DNA of 64,000 bases, from positions 372,001-436,000 of the forward strand of contig JBFMDX010000001.1 of assembly GCA_040753795.1 (NCBI GenBank), in the 5' to 3' direction. Shown here one piece after another: positions 1 to 10,728 of the stretch. Positions within the stretch are counted from its first letter, which is position 1. The number at the start of each line of letters is the position of its first letter. The position numbers were made by a program, and so were the translations under genes. The notes under the pieces were generated by a model. That model was not told where the DNA came from, ran no database searches, and saw only the letters and a list, made by a program, of their open reading frames with translations. Source of the stretch: Thermodesulfobacteriota bacterium (lineage in GTDB: Bacteria; Desulfobacterota; Desulfobacteria; Desulfobacterales; Desulfosudaceae).

Positions 1-23
1 TCCGACAATCATGGGCTGACGTT

Positions 24-1841
24 ATGGACGATGAACTTCAAAAAATATTGCCACCCAAGAAAATCTGCCAGCTGCTTCTCAAAAAAGGGGTAATCAGCCG
101 GAGCAGCGCCGAAGAAATCCTCAAAAACCAGCACAGTGTCAGGGAATCGCTGGAAAAACGGAGAAGCGTCCGGGCGGCTTCGGCGCCATCGGGTATCCGG
201 ATTAATAACCCGGTTACCATCGTGGATGTTATCGTGGCCATGAATCTGCCCCGGAGCGACAAGGAGATCGGGCAGGTGGATGAGGAGCTGATTTTTCAGC
301 TCCTGGCCGACGAATGGGGCATCCCCTACAAGAAGATCGATCCGGTCAAGCTCGATCTGGAGCTGGTCACCAACACCATCCCTCGTTCCTTTGCCATGAA
401 CTATCTGGCGGTTCCCATTGCTATTGAAAAGAACAGCCTGATCGTCGCAACTCCCAACCCGTTTAACATGGAAGTCCTCAACGATATCGCCCGCGTGGCT
501 CATAAGCGGGTGGCCCCGGTGGTCAGCACCAAATCGGATATCATCCGCACGATCAATGAATTTTTCGGTTTCAAGAGGTCCATCGCGGCGGCGGCGATTC
601 AGTTTGAAGCGCCGGCCGTGGATCTGGGCAATCTGGAGCAGTTCGTCAGCATGGTCGGCGAGGATGAACTTCCCTCCAACGACAGCCATATCGTCAACGC
701 CGTCAACCATCTTTTCGCCTATGCCTTTGACCAGCGCGCCAGCGACATTCATATCGAGCCGAAACGGAACGTGACCGAGATCCGGATGCGGATCGACGGT
801 GTTCTGCATTCGGTGTATAAAATCCCCAAAAAAGTTCATTACGCCATCGTCAGCCGCATCAAGAACATGGCCCGGATGGACATGGCGGAAAAACGGAAAC
901 CCCAGGACGGTCGCATCAAGATGGAACGGGATAAAACCGAGGCGGAAATCCGCGTGTCCACGGTACCCGTCGCTTTCGGCGAAAAACTGGTCATGCGCGT
1001 CATGGACCCGGAAATCCTGATGCAGAATGTGGAAGGACTCGGCTTTGCCAAGGATGAACTGGCCGCGTATCAGCAGATTATCAACAAGCCCAACGGGGTC
1101 CTCCTGGTCTGCGGTCCCACGGGAAGCGGCAAGTCCACGACCCTGTATTCCACCCTGCGGTACCTGTCTACGCCGGACGTGAATATTGTGACCGTGGAAG
1201 ATCCCATCGAAATGATTCATGAACAGTTCAACCAGATCGCGGTTCAGCCCCTGGCCGGCATCACTTTCGGGTCCATTCTGCGGCATATCCTGCGCCAGGA
1301 CCCGGACATCATCATGATCGGTGAAATGAGAGACCTGGAGACGGCCCAGAACGCGGTTCAGGCGTCGTTGACCGGTCACTTTGTCATGTCCACGCTGCAC
1401 ACCAACGACGCGCCGTCGGCCATTGTCCGGCTGCTGGACATGGGGATTCAGCATTTTCTCATTCAGGCCACCCTGGCCGGCGTGATGGCCCAGCGCCTGG
1501 TCAGGCGGATCTGCAATGACTGCCGGGAATCGTTCGAGATGGACGCGCATGAAATGGAAGCAATGGGCATTCAGACCGGGAAGGTCGGACATATCCGGCT
1601 GTATCACGGCCGGGGGTGCGTCAAGTGCCGTAACACGGGCTATCGCGGAAGAATCGGTATTTTTGAACTGATGCCTTACAGTGAGGCCATCAGAAAGGTG
1701 ACGACGGCGCGGGCCGATCTGCACAAAATACAGGCCATCAGCCGGGATGAGGGCATGCACACCCTGCGGGAGGACGCCATCAGAAAAATGCTCAACGGCG
1801 ACACCACCTATCAGGAGGTCCTCCGGGTGACCTGGGAATAG
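24..1841 (+). CDS. PilB/GspE-family secretion or pilus assembly ATPase
   Basis: Cytoplasmic hexameric ATPase of the type II secretion/type IV pilus family, which powers pilin or pseudopilin assembly at the inner membrane. The 605-residue protein has an N-terminal MshEN/GspE_N-like region (about 60-180). The ATPase core follows, with Walker A GPTGSGKST near residue 364, a degenerate Walker B DPDIIMIGEMRD near 426 and a conserved His-rich STLHTND segment. Near the end, paired CxxC motifs (CNDC and CVKC) form the zinc-binding element usual in GspE and PilB. The ATG at 24 follows a TGA at 17-19, perhaps the end of an upstream gene. No pilin or secretin gene is visible, so PilB and GspE cannot be separated here. 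The pilC-like gene at 40881 is a possible partner but lies 39 kb away. It is convergent with the LysM gene, with only 6 bp between the stop codons. Confidence 0.9.
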   Translation: MDDELQKILPPKKICQLLLKKGVISRSSAEEILKNQHSVRESLEKRRSVRAASAPSGIRINNPVTIVDVIVAMNLPRSDKEIGQVDEELIFQLLADEWGIPYKKIDPVKLDLELVTNTIPRSFAMNYLAVPIAIEKNSLIVATPNPFNMEVLNDIARVAHKRVAPVVSTKSDIIRTINEFFGFKRSIAAAAIQFEAPAVDLGNLEQFVSMVGEDELPSNDSHIVNAVNHLFAYAFDQRASDIHIEPKRNVTEIRMRIDGVLHSVYKIPKKVHYAIVSRIKNMARMDMAEKRKPQDGRIKMERDKTEAEIRVSTVPVAFGEKLVMRVMDPEILMQNVEGLGFAKDELAAYQQIINKPNGVLLVCGPTGSGKSTTLYSTLRYLSTPDVNIVTVEDPIEMIHEQFNQIAVQPLAGITFGSILRHILRQDPDIIMIGEMRDLETAQNAVQASLTGHFVMSTLHTNDAPSAIVRLLDMGIQHFLIQATLAGVMAQRLVRRICNDCRESFEMDAHEMEAMGIQTGKVGHIRLYHGRGCVKCRNTGYRGRIGIFELMPYSEAIRKVTTARADLHKIQAISRDEGMHTLREDAIRKMLNGDTTYQEVLRVTWE

Positions 1842-1847
1842 CGGCTT

Positions 1848-2990
1848 TTACAGGGTGCTTTTAAACAAATCCCCGCTGCTGATAGGCTTTATCGATTTGG
1901 TGATGATGGCGGTCGCTGTTGTCTCTTTGGTGAGCAGCACAATGGCTTCGCCGAAGACAAACTGGTCAAGCATCACTTCTTTCCCGTCGATTTCTCCCCT
2001 GTCCTGATGGTAAATCGCAAATCGCTGTCCCGGCTTGACCCCGTCCTTTTCTCCCTTGTTGAGAAACACAATTGAGTATTCGCTGGACATTTCGGTATGG
2101 TCCTCGTCCAGGAGCAGTTCGCCGGTCAACCCCTCGGGGGCGGGTATGATCGCGATTTCCTTGTCCCGTTTTTCCATCGGCATGACAAAACATCCGGCAA
2201 AAATGGTGTCGAAGGACTTGATGATTTTCGCCTTTACATATTGTTCCGTAACAGCCGTGACTTCCGCCGCGCCGATGATTTGATACTGGTGCCCGGCATA
2301 GTCTCCGGTCCTCGGGTCCTTGACCAGTGTCAGTGGGGCGTAGATGCAATAAAGATTGCCGATGATAAAGGCGTTGTCCGCTCCGGGCGGAGACACGGGA
2401 TCAATATAAACCGTATCGTCCTGGCTGATCATCTCTTTGGCTTCCCCTTCGGCTTTCATGATCCTGCCGATGGCCAATGGATCCTTGACCGGGTTGTCGG
2501 TAAGTGATTCGGGCCGATCGAGTTTGAGGACAAATCCGAGGTAGGAGATCCCGGGAAACATGTAATAAACCGTGAGGGCCGGCGACTCGGCGGGGGCCGC
2601 CTGGGGTTCGGCCGCCGGTTGTTCGGCCGCCGCCATCGGCGCCTCCTGGACTGCCGGCTGGCGAATGGCGTCCGTGCGCTGATACAGCCGGATGCGTTGT
2701 CCCGGATAAATCCGGTGAGGGTTGGTAATGTCCTTGTTCTGTCCCCACATGGCCGGCCACTGCCATTCTGAATCATAAAATTTTCGGGAAAGGTCCCAGA
2801 GGGTATCCCCTTTTTTGACCGTATAATAGAATCCCGGGTTATACTCATCCTGTTGCAGGCCTTCTTCGACGATCGGCTCGTTTTGCCCGGCGGTCGGCTG
2901 ATTTTCCTCGGCAACAGCCAGAAAGGTTAAGAAAAAGCAACCGGCCAGTATGATAACCAATGATGAAACACGCGTTTTTCTGCCTGCCAT
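1848..2990 (-). CDS. Secreted LysM-domain protein
   Basis: Exported protein of 380 residues that probably binds peptidoglycan. Residues 1-28 form a signal peptide (basic start, then a hydrophobic stretch ending in FLAVAEE). A single LysM domain covers about 55-104 (YTVKKGDTLWDLSRKFY through YPGQRIRLY). A Pro/Ala/Glu-rich linker (about 112-138) leads to a C-terminal region of roughly 240 residues that I cannot assign to a family. The signal peptide contains a Cys (GCFF), but it is not in a convincing lipobox, so secretion rather than lipidation is the better guess. The start is supported by an AAGGTGAG-like site upstream. The gene is monocistronic as far as can be seen. The function of the C-terminal part is unknown. 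Confidence 0.85.
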   Translation of the reverse strand: MAGRKTRVSSLVIILAGCFFLTFLAVAEENQPTAGQNEPIVEEGLQQDEYNPGFYYTVKKGDTLWDLSRKFYDSEWQWPAMWGQNKDITNPHRIYPGQRIRLYQRTDAIRQPAVQEAPMAAAEQPAAEPQAAPAESPALTVYYMFPGISYLGFVLKLDRPESLTDNPVKDPLAIGRIMKAEGEAKEMISQDDTVYIDPVSPPGADNAFIIGNLYCIYAPLTLVKDPRTGDYAGHQYQIIGAAEVTAVTEQYVKAKIIKSFDTIFAGCFVMPMEKRDKEIAIIPAPEGLTGELLLDEDHTEMSSEYSIVFLNKGEKDGVKPGQRFAIYHQDRGEIDGKEVMLDQFVFGEAIVLLTKETTATAIITKSIKPISSGDLFKSTL

Positions 2991-3119
2991 AGCTCACCTT
3001 TTGGGTTTTGGATTATTTTTTGAATGCTGAACCGATAGGGCAAATGTATAGCCGGCCAGGTGTTTTTGTCAAGACTTTAGTTTTCCAGAGGATTTTGAAA
3101 CCGACTCGTTCCGGCCGGT

Positions 3120-4844
3120 TCAGTCCGCCATGCTGGCGGCATCTCCTCCGGGAAGTCCCAGTTCCCAGGCGCGAAGAACCCGGCGGAGAAGTTTGCCGGT
3201 GCGGGTTCGGGGAAGCGTTTCGACGAACGAAATATCGTCGATGTGGATGTCCGGAGCGATGCTGGCCTTGAGAAACAGTTTGATCTCCTGGTTCAGGCGC
3301 CGGGACGGACGCTGGTCTTTTTTGACGATGACAAAGGCTTTCAGGGCCGACGTGCCCGTTTCCCGGTTTTCTCCCTTGGTGATTACCGCCGCTTCCGCCA
3401 CCGCCGGGTGACGGCACAGGGCCTGTTCGATTTCGAACGGTCCGACGGTCCGATTTTCAGCGGTTTTGAGAATGTCGTCCAGGCGGCCCTGGTGATAGAA
3501 GTATCCTTCTTCGTCCTGCAGGGCGATGTCGCCGGTCACGAACCAGCCGTTGACAAAATAGGCCTCGTATCGTTCCCGGTCCTGCCATAGCCCCCGCATC
3601 ATTCCCGGCCATCCGGGTTTGAGCGCCAGTTGTCCCAGGGAGAGAAACGGCAGTTCATCGCCGTTGTCGTCCAGAATGGCGGCGGTGATACCGGGCAGCG
3701 GTTTTCCGATGGCGCCCGGCTTGATATCCAGGGCCGGCAGATTGGCCAGGCAGATGATGCCGGTTTCCGACATCCACCAGTTGTCATGGGGGCTGTTCCC
3801 CAGGTGCTGTCTGACCCAGTAGAACAGATCCGGCATCAGCGGCGATCCCACCGTGGCCAGGTGGCGCAGGGCGCTCAAGTTGTAGCGGGAGGGCAGGTCG
3901 TCGCCGGCATCCATGAGCGTCCGGATGGTGTGGGGGGTGGTGTACCAGACGGTGATCCGGCTGGTTTCCAGCGTCCGGAAGCAGCCGGCGGCGGTAAGCG
4001 GGGATTCGGAAATCACCGAGGTGACGCCGCACAGCCAGGGCGCAAAGGCGCCGTAGACCGTGCCGGTCACCCAGGCCGGATCGGCGTCCGTCCAGAGGAC
4101 ATCCCCGTCGGACAGATCCAGGGCCCACCGGGCCGAGGCGTAAATGCCGATCAGGTCGCCGTGACTGTGGATGATCCCTTTGGGCGGCCGGGTGGAACCG
4201 GAGGTGTAAATGATGTACAGCGGCGCGTCCCCGGACAACCGCCGGGGGGGATAGTCGGCCGGGAGTGCGTCTGGTAAGTTTCCGACCTCTATTTCGTTGC
4301 GGTAGATGCCGGGGCCGGTTCCGGTGAGGAAAATCAGGCCGGCGGCGGCGGCGTCATCCGGTGGTATGTTTTCGACTAAATCCGGGGTGGTCAGGATGGC
4401 CCGGGGCGAGATGTCGGCCAGCCGGGTTTCCAGCTCATGATATCCGGAACTGGCAAAGACCGGGCAGAAAACGATACCGGCCCGGGCGCAGGCGGCGACG
4501 GCAAAAAAGAATTCCCGGCAGGGGGGCAGGTAAATCATCAGGCGGTCGCCGGCCGCCAGCCCGTTTCGGGTAAAAAAGACCGCCCAGCGGGCGGACATGT
4601 CCCGGAGCTGACGGTATGTGAAGACCGTGGTGCGGCCGTTTTTTTCAAAGATCAGGGCCGGCCGGCTGTTTTTTTCCGGATGGGCGGCCCACTTGTCAAG
4701 GGATTCGCCGATGATATTGACACCGATCCCCGCGTCCAGTCCCAATTCGATATCGATGTCCGACCAGAGAAACGACTGGCGCATCTTTTCATAATGGCGC
4801 AGGTTGGCGCCGGGATTCTGGGCCGGTACCCGGGCTTTGATCAT
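3120..4844 (-). CDS. AMP-forming acyl-CoA synthetase (acetyl-CoA synthetase-like)
   Basis: Activates a carboxylic acid to its acyl-CoA through an acyl-AMP intermediate. The 574-residue protein has the ANL-superfamily signature YIIYTSGSTRPPKG (P-loop, about residue 210), a WWMSETG motif in the adenylation core and the C-terminal PRTRTGKLLRR motif with the catalytic lysine (about K551). It is shorter than the canonical acetyl-CoA synthetase upstream (654 residues), so its substrate may be another short-chain acid. Its ATG overlaps the stop codon of the deacetylase gene by 4 bp, so translation is probably coupled. The PxxxxGK context of the lysine is the one targeted by Pat/AcuA-type acetyltransferases in other bacteria. 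Its location beside a deacetylase and a GNAT fusion suggests control by reversible acetylation; that is inference. Confidence 0.88.
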   Translation of the reverse strand: MIKARVPAQNPGANLRHYEKMRQSFLWSDIDIELGLDAGIGVNIIGESLDKWAAHPEKNSRPALIFEKNGRTTVFTYRQLRDMSARWAVFFTRNGLAAGDRLMIYLPPCREFFFAVAACARAGIVFCPVFASSGYHELETRLADISPRAILTTPDLVENIPPDDAAAAGLIFLTGTGPGIYRNEIEVGNLPDALPADYPPRRLSGDAPLYIIYTSGSTRPPKGIIHSHGDLIGIYASARWALDLSDGDVLWTDADPAWVTGTVYGAFAPWLCGVTSVISESPLTAAGCFRTLETSRITVWYTTPHTIRTLMDAGDDLPSRYNLSALRHLATVGSPLMPDLFYWVRQHLGNSPHDNWWMSETGIICLANLPALDIKPGAIGKPLPGITAAILDDNGDELPFLSLGQLALKPGWPGMMRGLWQDRERYEAYFVNGWFVTGDIALQDEEGYFYHQGRLDDILKTAENRTVGPFEIEQALCRHPAVAEAAVITKGENRETGTSALKAFVIVKKDQRPSRRLNQEIKLFLKASIAPDIHIDDISFVETLPRTRTGKLLRRVLRAWELGLPGGDAASMAD

Positions 4845-5887
4845 GACAGGACTCCTAGTGGCCGATGGGTCGCAAAAACCGATTCCAGCAGTTCGTGGAC
4901 CTGCTCCGGATGGGCCGGGACGGAATCGCCGACGGCCGCCGCTTCATCCGCCGTCACCAGGGCGTTCAGGACGGCCCTGACCGAGGCGGCGTTGGCTCCC
5001 GGGTCATATCCGCCCTCGAGCGACAGCAGCACGGGAATACCGCCGGCCCTGTCAGTCAGCCGGACGATCAGGCTTGTCAGGAGAAAATAGGCGTTCTCGG
5101 TCCAGAGAAAGCGGCCGAGCGGATCGTCGGCATGGGCGTCGAATCCGGCCGCCACCAGAATCAGTTCGGGGTTGTATCCCTCAAAAACCGCCGGCAGGAC
5201 GGCGCGGTAAAGGAAGTCCACGTCTGCGTCCGTCAGGTCCCGGGGCAGGGGCATATTCAGAGTGAATCCCCGGCCCCGGCCTTCGCCGGTATCGGCGATT
5301 CCCCCGGAGTATGGAAACATGGCCGGGTCGTGGGACGACAGATAAAACACTTCCTTTTCCCCGTAAAACACCTGCTGTAGCCCGTTGCCGTGGTGGGCGT
5401 CCCAGTCGATAATCAGAATCCGTCTCGGGGAGTATCGCATCTGGGCATAACGGGCGGCGATGGCCAGGTTGTTGAGCAGGCAGAAGCCCATGGTCCGGTC
5501 CGGCAGGGCGTGGTGGCCGGGGGGGCGGACCAGGGCGAAAAACGCCCGGCAGTCGCCGTTCATGAGATGATCGATGCCCTGAACGCAGGCGCCGGCCGCC
5601 AGCCAGGCCGCCAGATAGGACTGGCTGCTGACCGGGCTGTCCGGCGCCAGGCTGGTGACTTTCTGCTCCGCGGTTTTCAGCAGTTTTCTGACGTGACCGG
5701 GGGTATGGACCAGCTCCACCTGGTCCAGGGTGACCGGCCGCGGAGTCACCGTCAGCAATTGCCCGTCGAAGAACTGGTCGAGCATCCGGTAGATGGAACT
5801 CAACCGGGTCGGGCTTTCCGGATGGGAATGGCCGGTTTTGTGCAGCAGAAAGCGGTCGTCCCTGGCGACGGCGATGGTTCGGCTCAT
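4841..5887 (-). CDS. AcuC-like histone deacetylase-family lysine deacetylase
   Basis: Zinc-dependent amidohydrolase of the arginase/deacetylase fold, 348 residues, close to AcuC and class II-like bacterial deacetylases. Visible motifs are RPPGHHALPDRTMGFC (tandem catalytic histidines), DWDAHHGNG (zinc-binding Asp and His) and AAGFDAHADDPLG (second zinc Asp). A C-terminal EGGYDPGA follows. It sits 26 bp downstream of acs and overlaps the next acyl-CoA synthetase gene by 4 bp. In Bacillus, AcuC deacetylates acetyl-CoA synthetase; the same role is likely here because the gene lies between two AMP-forming synthetases. Polyamine or acetoin-related deacetylation is an alternative that sequence alone cannot exclude. 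Confidence 0.9.
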   Translation of the reverse strand: MSRTIAVARDDRFLLHKTGHSHPESPTRLSSIYRMLDQFFDGQLLTVTPRPVTLDQVELVHTPGHVRKLLKTAEQKVTSLAPDSPVSSQSYLAAWLAAGACVQGIDHLMNGDCRAFFALVRPPGHHALPDRTMGFCLLNNLAIAARYAQMRYSPRRILIIDWDAHHGNGLQQVFYGEKEVFYLSSHDPAMFPYSGGIADTGEGRGRGFTLNMPLPRDLTDADVDFLYRAVLPAVFEGYNPELILVAAGFDAHADDPLGRFLWTENAYFLLTSLIVRLTDRAGGIPVLLSLEGGYDPGANAASVRAVLNALVTADEAAAVGDSVPAHPEQVHELLESVFATHRPLGVLS

Positions 5888-5913
5888 AAGCGGGGCCTTT
5901 TTGCTGAATCCGG

Positions 5914-7874
<1,961 letters not shown>

Positions 7875-7878
<4 letters not shown>

Positions 7879-9755
7879 GATTCGTCTCCTTGGAATCTGC
7901 AGGTTAATACCAGCATATCCCCGTCCCGCCGGGTCTTTACGGAAAAGGGCAGGGTGGCAAACAGTTTTTTCATGGCGGTGTTGGTCGGTTCGGTATAGGC
8001 CACCAGCCCGGCGATGCCCTTTTCCTGGGCGGCTTGAGCCAGCTTCTTTAAAAGGGTGGCCGCGATTTTTTTCCCCCGCCACTGCCGGTTTACTGAAAAG
8101 GCGACCTCGGCGATGTTGCCGGCGGACTCCATCATGTAGGCGCCGATGCCGATGACCTCGCCGAACCCGAACTCGCCGGTGACCGCCAGGAGGGTGAGGT
8201 TCTTGATATAGTCGATCTCGCACATCCCTTCGATGTCGTTACGGAAAAAGCAGGTCTTGTGCTGAAAGAACCGGGCCAGGATGTCCGGTTTGTCCAGGCT
8301 GTAAAAGTGCTCCTGGATACGGCGGTCATCGACCGGTTTGGCCGGGCGGAACATAATGACCCGGTTGTCGATGGTCCGGGTTTCCTCCAGCCCGGCCGGG
8401 TAAACGCCGCGAAGCGCTTCCCCCAGCCTGCGGCCGGATGTCAGCAACCCCAGACGCCGGGCCTGATCGAAGAGCTCTTCCCGGAAATCAGGATGGGCCA
8501 GGCTGATCATGGCCGTGGCCCGTTCCTGCAGGTTTTTGCCGAACAGGTTGACCGCTCCGTATTCACTGACCACGTAGGCCGCGTCGTTCATGGGCACCAC
8601 CACGTTGCCGGTCAGCCGCGGCACGATCCGGCTGGTTTTTTTGTCCACGGAAGTGCTGGGAATCAGGAGAATGGATTTCCCCCCGGGGGCCGCTGCCGTC
8701 CCGCGGACGAAATCCAGGATGCTGGAAACGCCGGCAAAATAATTATGGGGCAGGGCATCGACCGACGCCTGTCCGGTCAGATCCATTTCCTTGACCATAT
8801 TGACGGCGATCATCCGGTTATGGCGGGCGATGATCGCCGGATTGCTGACGTAATCCGCCGGGAAGAATTCAATGGAGGGATTGTCGTGGACGAATTCGTA
8901 CAGGTTCTGTGTTCCCACCGCGTTGCTGGCCACGATTTTACCTTCATTCAGCCCTTTGTAACGGTTGGTGATGACGCCGCGGGAAACCAGGTCCATGATG
9001 CCGTCGATAACAAACTGGGTATGGACGCCCAGATCGTTTTTTTCCGAAAGGGCCAGCAGAATGGATTTGGGCGTGGCGCCCAGGCCCAACTGGAAAGTGG
9101 CGCCGTCTTCAACGAGGTTGGCGACCAGTCGGGCGATTTTATGAGCCGATTGAAGTTCGGGAAGATCGGTTACCGTCAGCAGGGATTCCTCTTTTTCCAC
9201 AATAAAGTCGACATCATTGACATGAATAAAGCTGTGGCCCAGGACCCGGGGCATGCGGGGGTTGACCTGGGCGATAACGATATCGGCGGCGTCGGCGGCG
9301 GCAAGCCCCACGTCCACTGAAACCCCCAGGCTCATCCAGCCGAAGTCGTCCGGTGGTGAGGTTTGAATCAGGGCCGCGTGAAGGGGAAGCTGCCTTTTAC
9401 GGAACAGGTCGGAAACGGCCGATAAATTGATAGGGGTTATAAACGGCCGGCTGGGTTCCAGATGCCTGGCATTCCCGGAACCATGGTAGATGTTCCGGAT
9501 GTGAAAACTGTTCAGCTGGTTCTGATTGGCCAGTCGGGTAATGGGAGAGTTTTCCAGTCCCATCAGCCGGACGATTTCCAGGTCAGAAAAATGATCGGCT
9601 TTATTCACCAGGGTGTCGACCAGATGCTGCGGCTCGCCGCATGAAGAGCCGATAAAAATCCGCCGCCCGGATTTGAGCAGCGATACGGCTTCGTCAGCGG
9701 TCCTTTTTTTTCGAACGTATTCGTCAGGCCAGTAACTGGTTTGCATGAGATGCAC
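7875..9755 (-). CDS. Acetyl-CoA hydrolase/CoA-transferase fused to GNAT acetyltransferase
   Basis: Two-domain protein of 626 residues. Residues 1 to about 470 match the acetyl-CoA hydrolase/4-hydroxybutyrate CoA-transferase family, including the KEMDLTGQ segment whose Glu is the likely CoA-thioester-forming residue and a typical VVVPMNDAAYVVSEYGAVNL region. Residues about 478-626 form a GNAT domain with the acetyl-CoA binding loop QWRGKKIAATLLKKL. It heads a four-gene operon (this gene, acs, deacetylase, acyl-CoA synthetase) joined by ATGA overlaps. The CoA-transferase part may move CoA between acetate and other acids. By analogy with AcuA and Pat, the GNAT part may acetylate Acs. No strong ribosome site precedes the ATG at 9755; the second Met (9746) is an alternative. 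Confidence 0.88.
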
Positions 9756-9895
9756 TTATTTTAAGTTCCGTCGGGGCCGGCCCGGGTGACGGAGAAGTAT
9801 GCCGTGCCGTCCCTTCGGTATTCAGGCTGTTCTTTAAAATTATGATATCATATGAATAATTCAGGGAACAATACCTTTTATCGGCAATTATTAGC

Positions 9896-9924
9896 TTGAC
9901 AGGCTGTTTTTTTTATCTTATATA
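9896..9924 (+). promoter_or_regulatory. Sigma70-type promoter of tRNA-Gly
   Basis: TTGACA (9896-9901) is followed after 17 bases by TATATA (9919-9924), with an overlapping TATAAA two bases further on. Transcription would start about 15-20 bases before the mature tRNA 5' end at 9950, as expected for a tRNA gene. The 9756-9895 interval to the left also separates this promoter from the divergent acetate operon; I see no clear promoter for that operon. Confidence 0.75.
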
Positions 9925-9949
9925 AATAAGGTCATTAAAAAGACAGGCA

Positions 9950-10025
9950 GCGGGCATAGCTCAGTTGGTAGAGTACAAGCTTCCCAAGCTTGGTGTCGCG
10001 AGTTCGAGTCTCGTTGCCCGCTCCA
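9950..10025 (+). tRNA. tRNA-Gly(CCC)
   Basis: Complete cloverleaf. Acceptor stem GCGGGCA pairs with TGCCCGC, the D-arm is GCTC/GAGT, and the 5-bp anticodon stem CAAGC/GCTTG encloses loop TTCCCAA with anticodon CCC. The T-arm is GCGAG-TTCGAGT-CTCGT. The 3' CCA is encoded (10023-10025). It reads GGG glycine codons. A consensus promoter lies just upstream and a rho-independent terminator about 100 bases downstream. Confidence 0.96.
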
Positions 10026-10126
10026 GACTTCGGGCGGAATCCGTTGTTTCGGTCTTTTTGTTTGACGGCAGTAAGGGCTGGTTCGGAAGCCGGGATCGAC
10101 CGTAAACAGAGAGGTGGTATCAGGGA

Positions 10127-10149
10127 AACGGGCAACTGCCCGTTTTTTT
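10127..10149 (+). terminator. Rho-independent terminator between tRNA-Gly and rimP
   Basis: Stem AACGGGC / GCCCGTT (10127-10133 with 10138-10144), loop AACT, then a run of seven T from 10143. It ends the tRNA transcript, but it also lies only 40 bases before the rimP start. With no separate promoter obvious between it and rimP, it may act as a leaky terminator or attenuator for the rimP-nusA-infB operon. Confidence 0.8.
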
Positions 10150-10188
10150 GTTGTAAAGGTTGTAAAAAAGAGACGCGAGGGAGCGGCA

Positions 10189-10728
10189 ATGGGATCAGCC
10201 GACACACAGGCCGGTAAACCGTCTCAAGCCGGAGAAGGCTTCCGGTTGCGGGACGGCGACGAAGCTGGCATTGAAGCGGTTCGGCGGCTGGTAGAGCCGG
10301 TGTGTGAAGCGGAAGGGCTGGAACTGGCACTCATTGAGTTTCGCCGGGAGCAGGGCGGGCGCGTTCTCCGGCTTTATCTGGACCGGGCGGGCGGCGTATC
10401 CCTGGATGATTGCGCCCGGGTCAGCCGCCAGGTGGACGCCATCCTGGATGTTTACTGCGGCGACAGTGATGCCTATACGCTTGAGGTTTCCTCGGCGGGT
10501 ATAAACCGGCCGCTGTGGCGGCAGGGCGATTATGAGCGGTTCAAGGGAAGGGCGATAAGGATAAAGGCCCGGGCCCCCATCGACGGGCGGAGAAACTTTA
10601 AGGGCGTATTGCTTGGCCTCTCGGAAGGAATGGTCAGGCTTGCGATAGATAACCGGGAGTTTGCCGTTCCTTTTAACGGGATCGCCAAAGCGCAACTTGT
10701 CAATGACGATGGAGTTAACGGATGGTAA
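10189..10728 (+). CDS. rimP: Ribosome maturation factor RimP
   Basis: Cytoplasmic factor for 30S subunit assembly, 179 residues from the ATG at 10189. The family core is visible: LVEPVCEAEGLELALIEF, the VLRLYLDRAGGVSLDDCARVSRQVDAILD segment and the EVSSAGINRPL signature. The frame is open 25 codons upstream, but that stretch covers the terminator hairpin, and a GAGGGAG ribosome site precedes the chosen ATG, so the shorter form is preferred. The protein carries about 25 extra N-terminal residues relative to short family members. It overlaps nusA by 7 bp, the classic rimP-nusA arrangement. Confidence 0.95.
   Translation: MGSADTQAGKPSQAGEGFRLRDGDEAGIEAVRRLVEPVCEAEGLELALIEFRREQGGRVLRLYLDRAGGVSLDDCARVSRQVDAILDVYCGDSDAYTLEVSSAGINRPLWRQGDYERFKGRAIRIKARAPIDGRRNFKGVLLGLSEGMVRLAIDNREFAVPFNGIAKAQLVNDDGVNGW

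Noticed and set aside
9-1760. Long open frame on the minus strand opposite the PilB/GspE-type ATPase gene
   Set aside because: It is the antisense shadow of a well-supported gene, with His- and Gly-rich nonsense composition.
7879-8223. Longer acetyl-CoA synthetase starting near 8223
   Set aside because: The extra segment is antisense-free shadow of the GNAT domain coding sequence in another frame; the ATG at 7878 has the ribosome site and family N-terminus.
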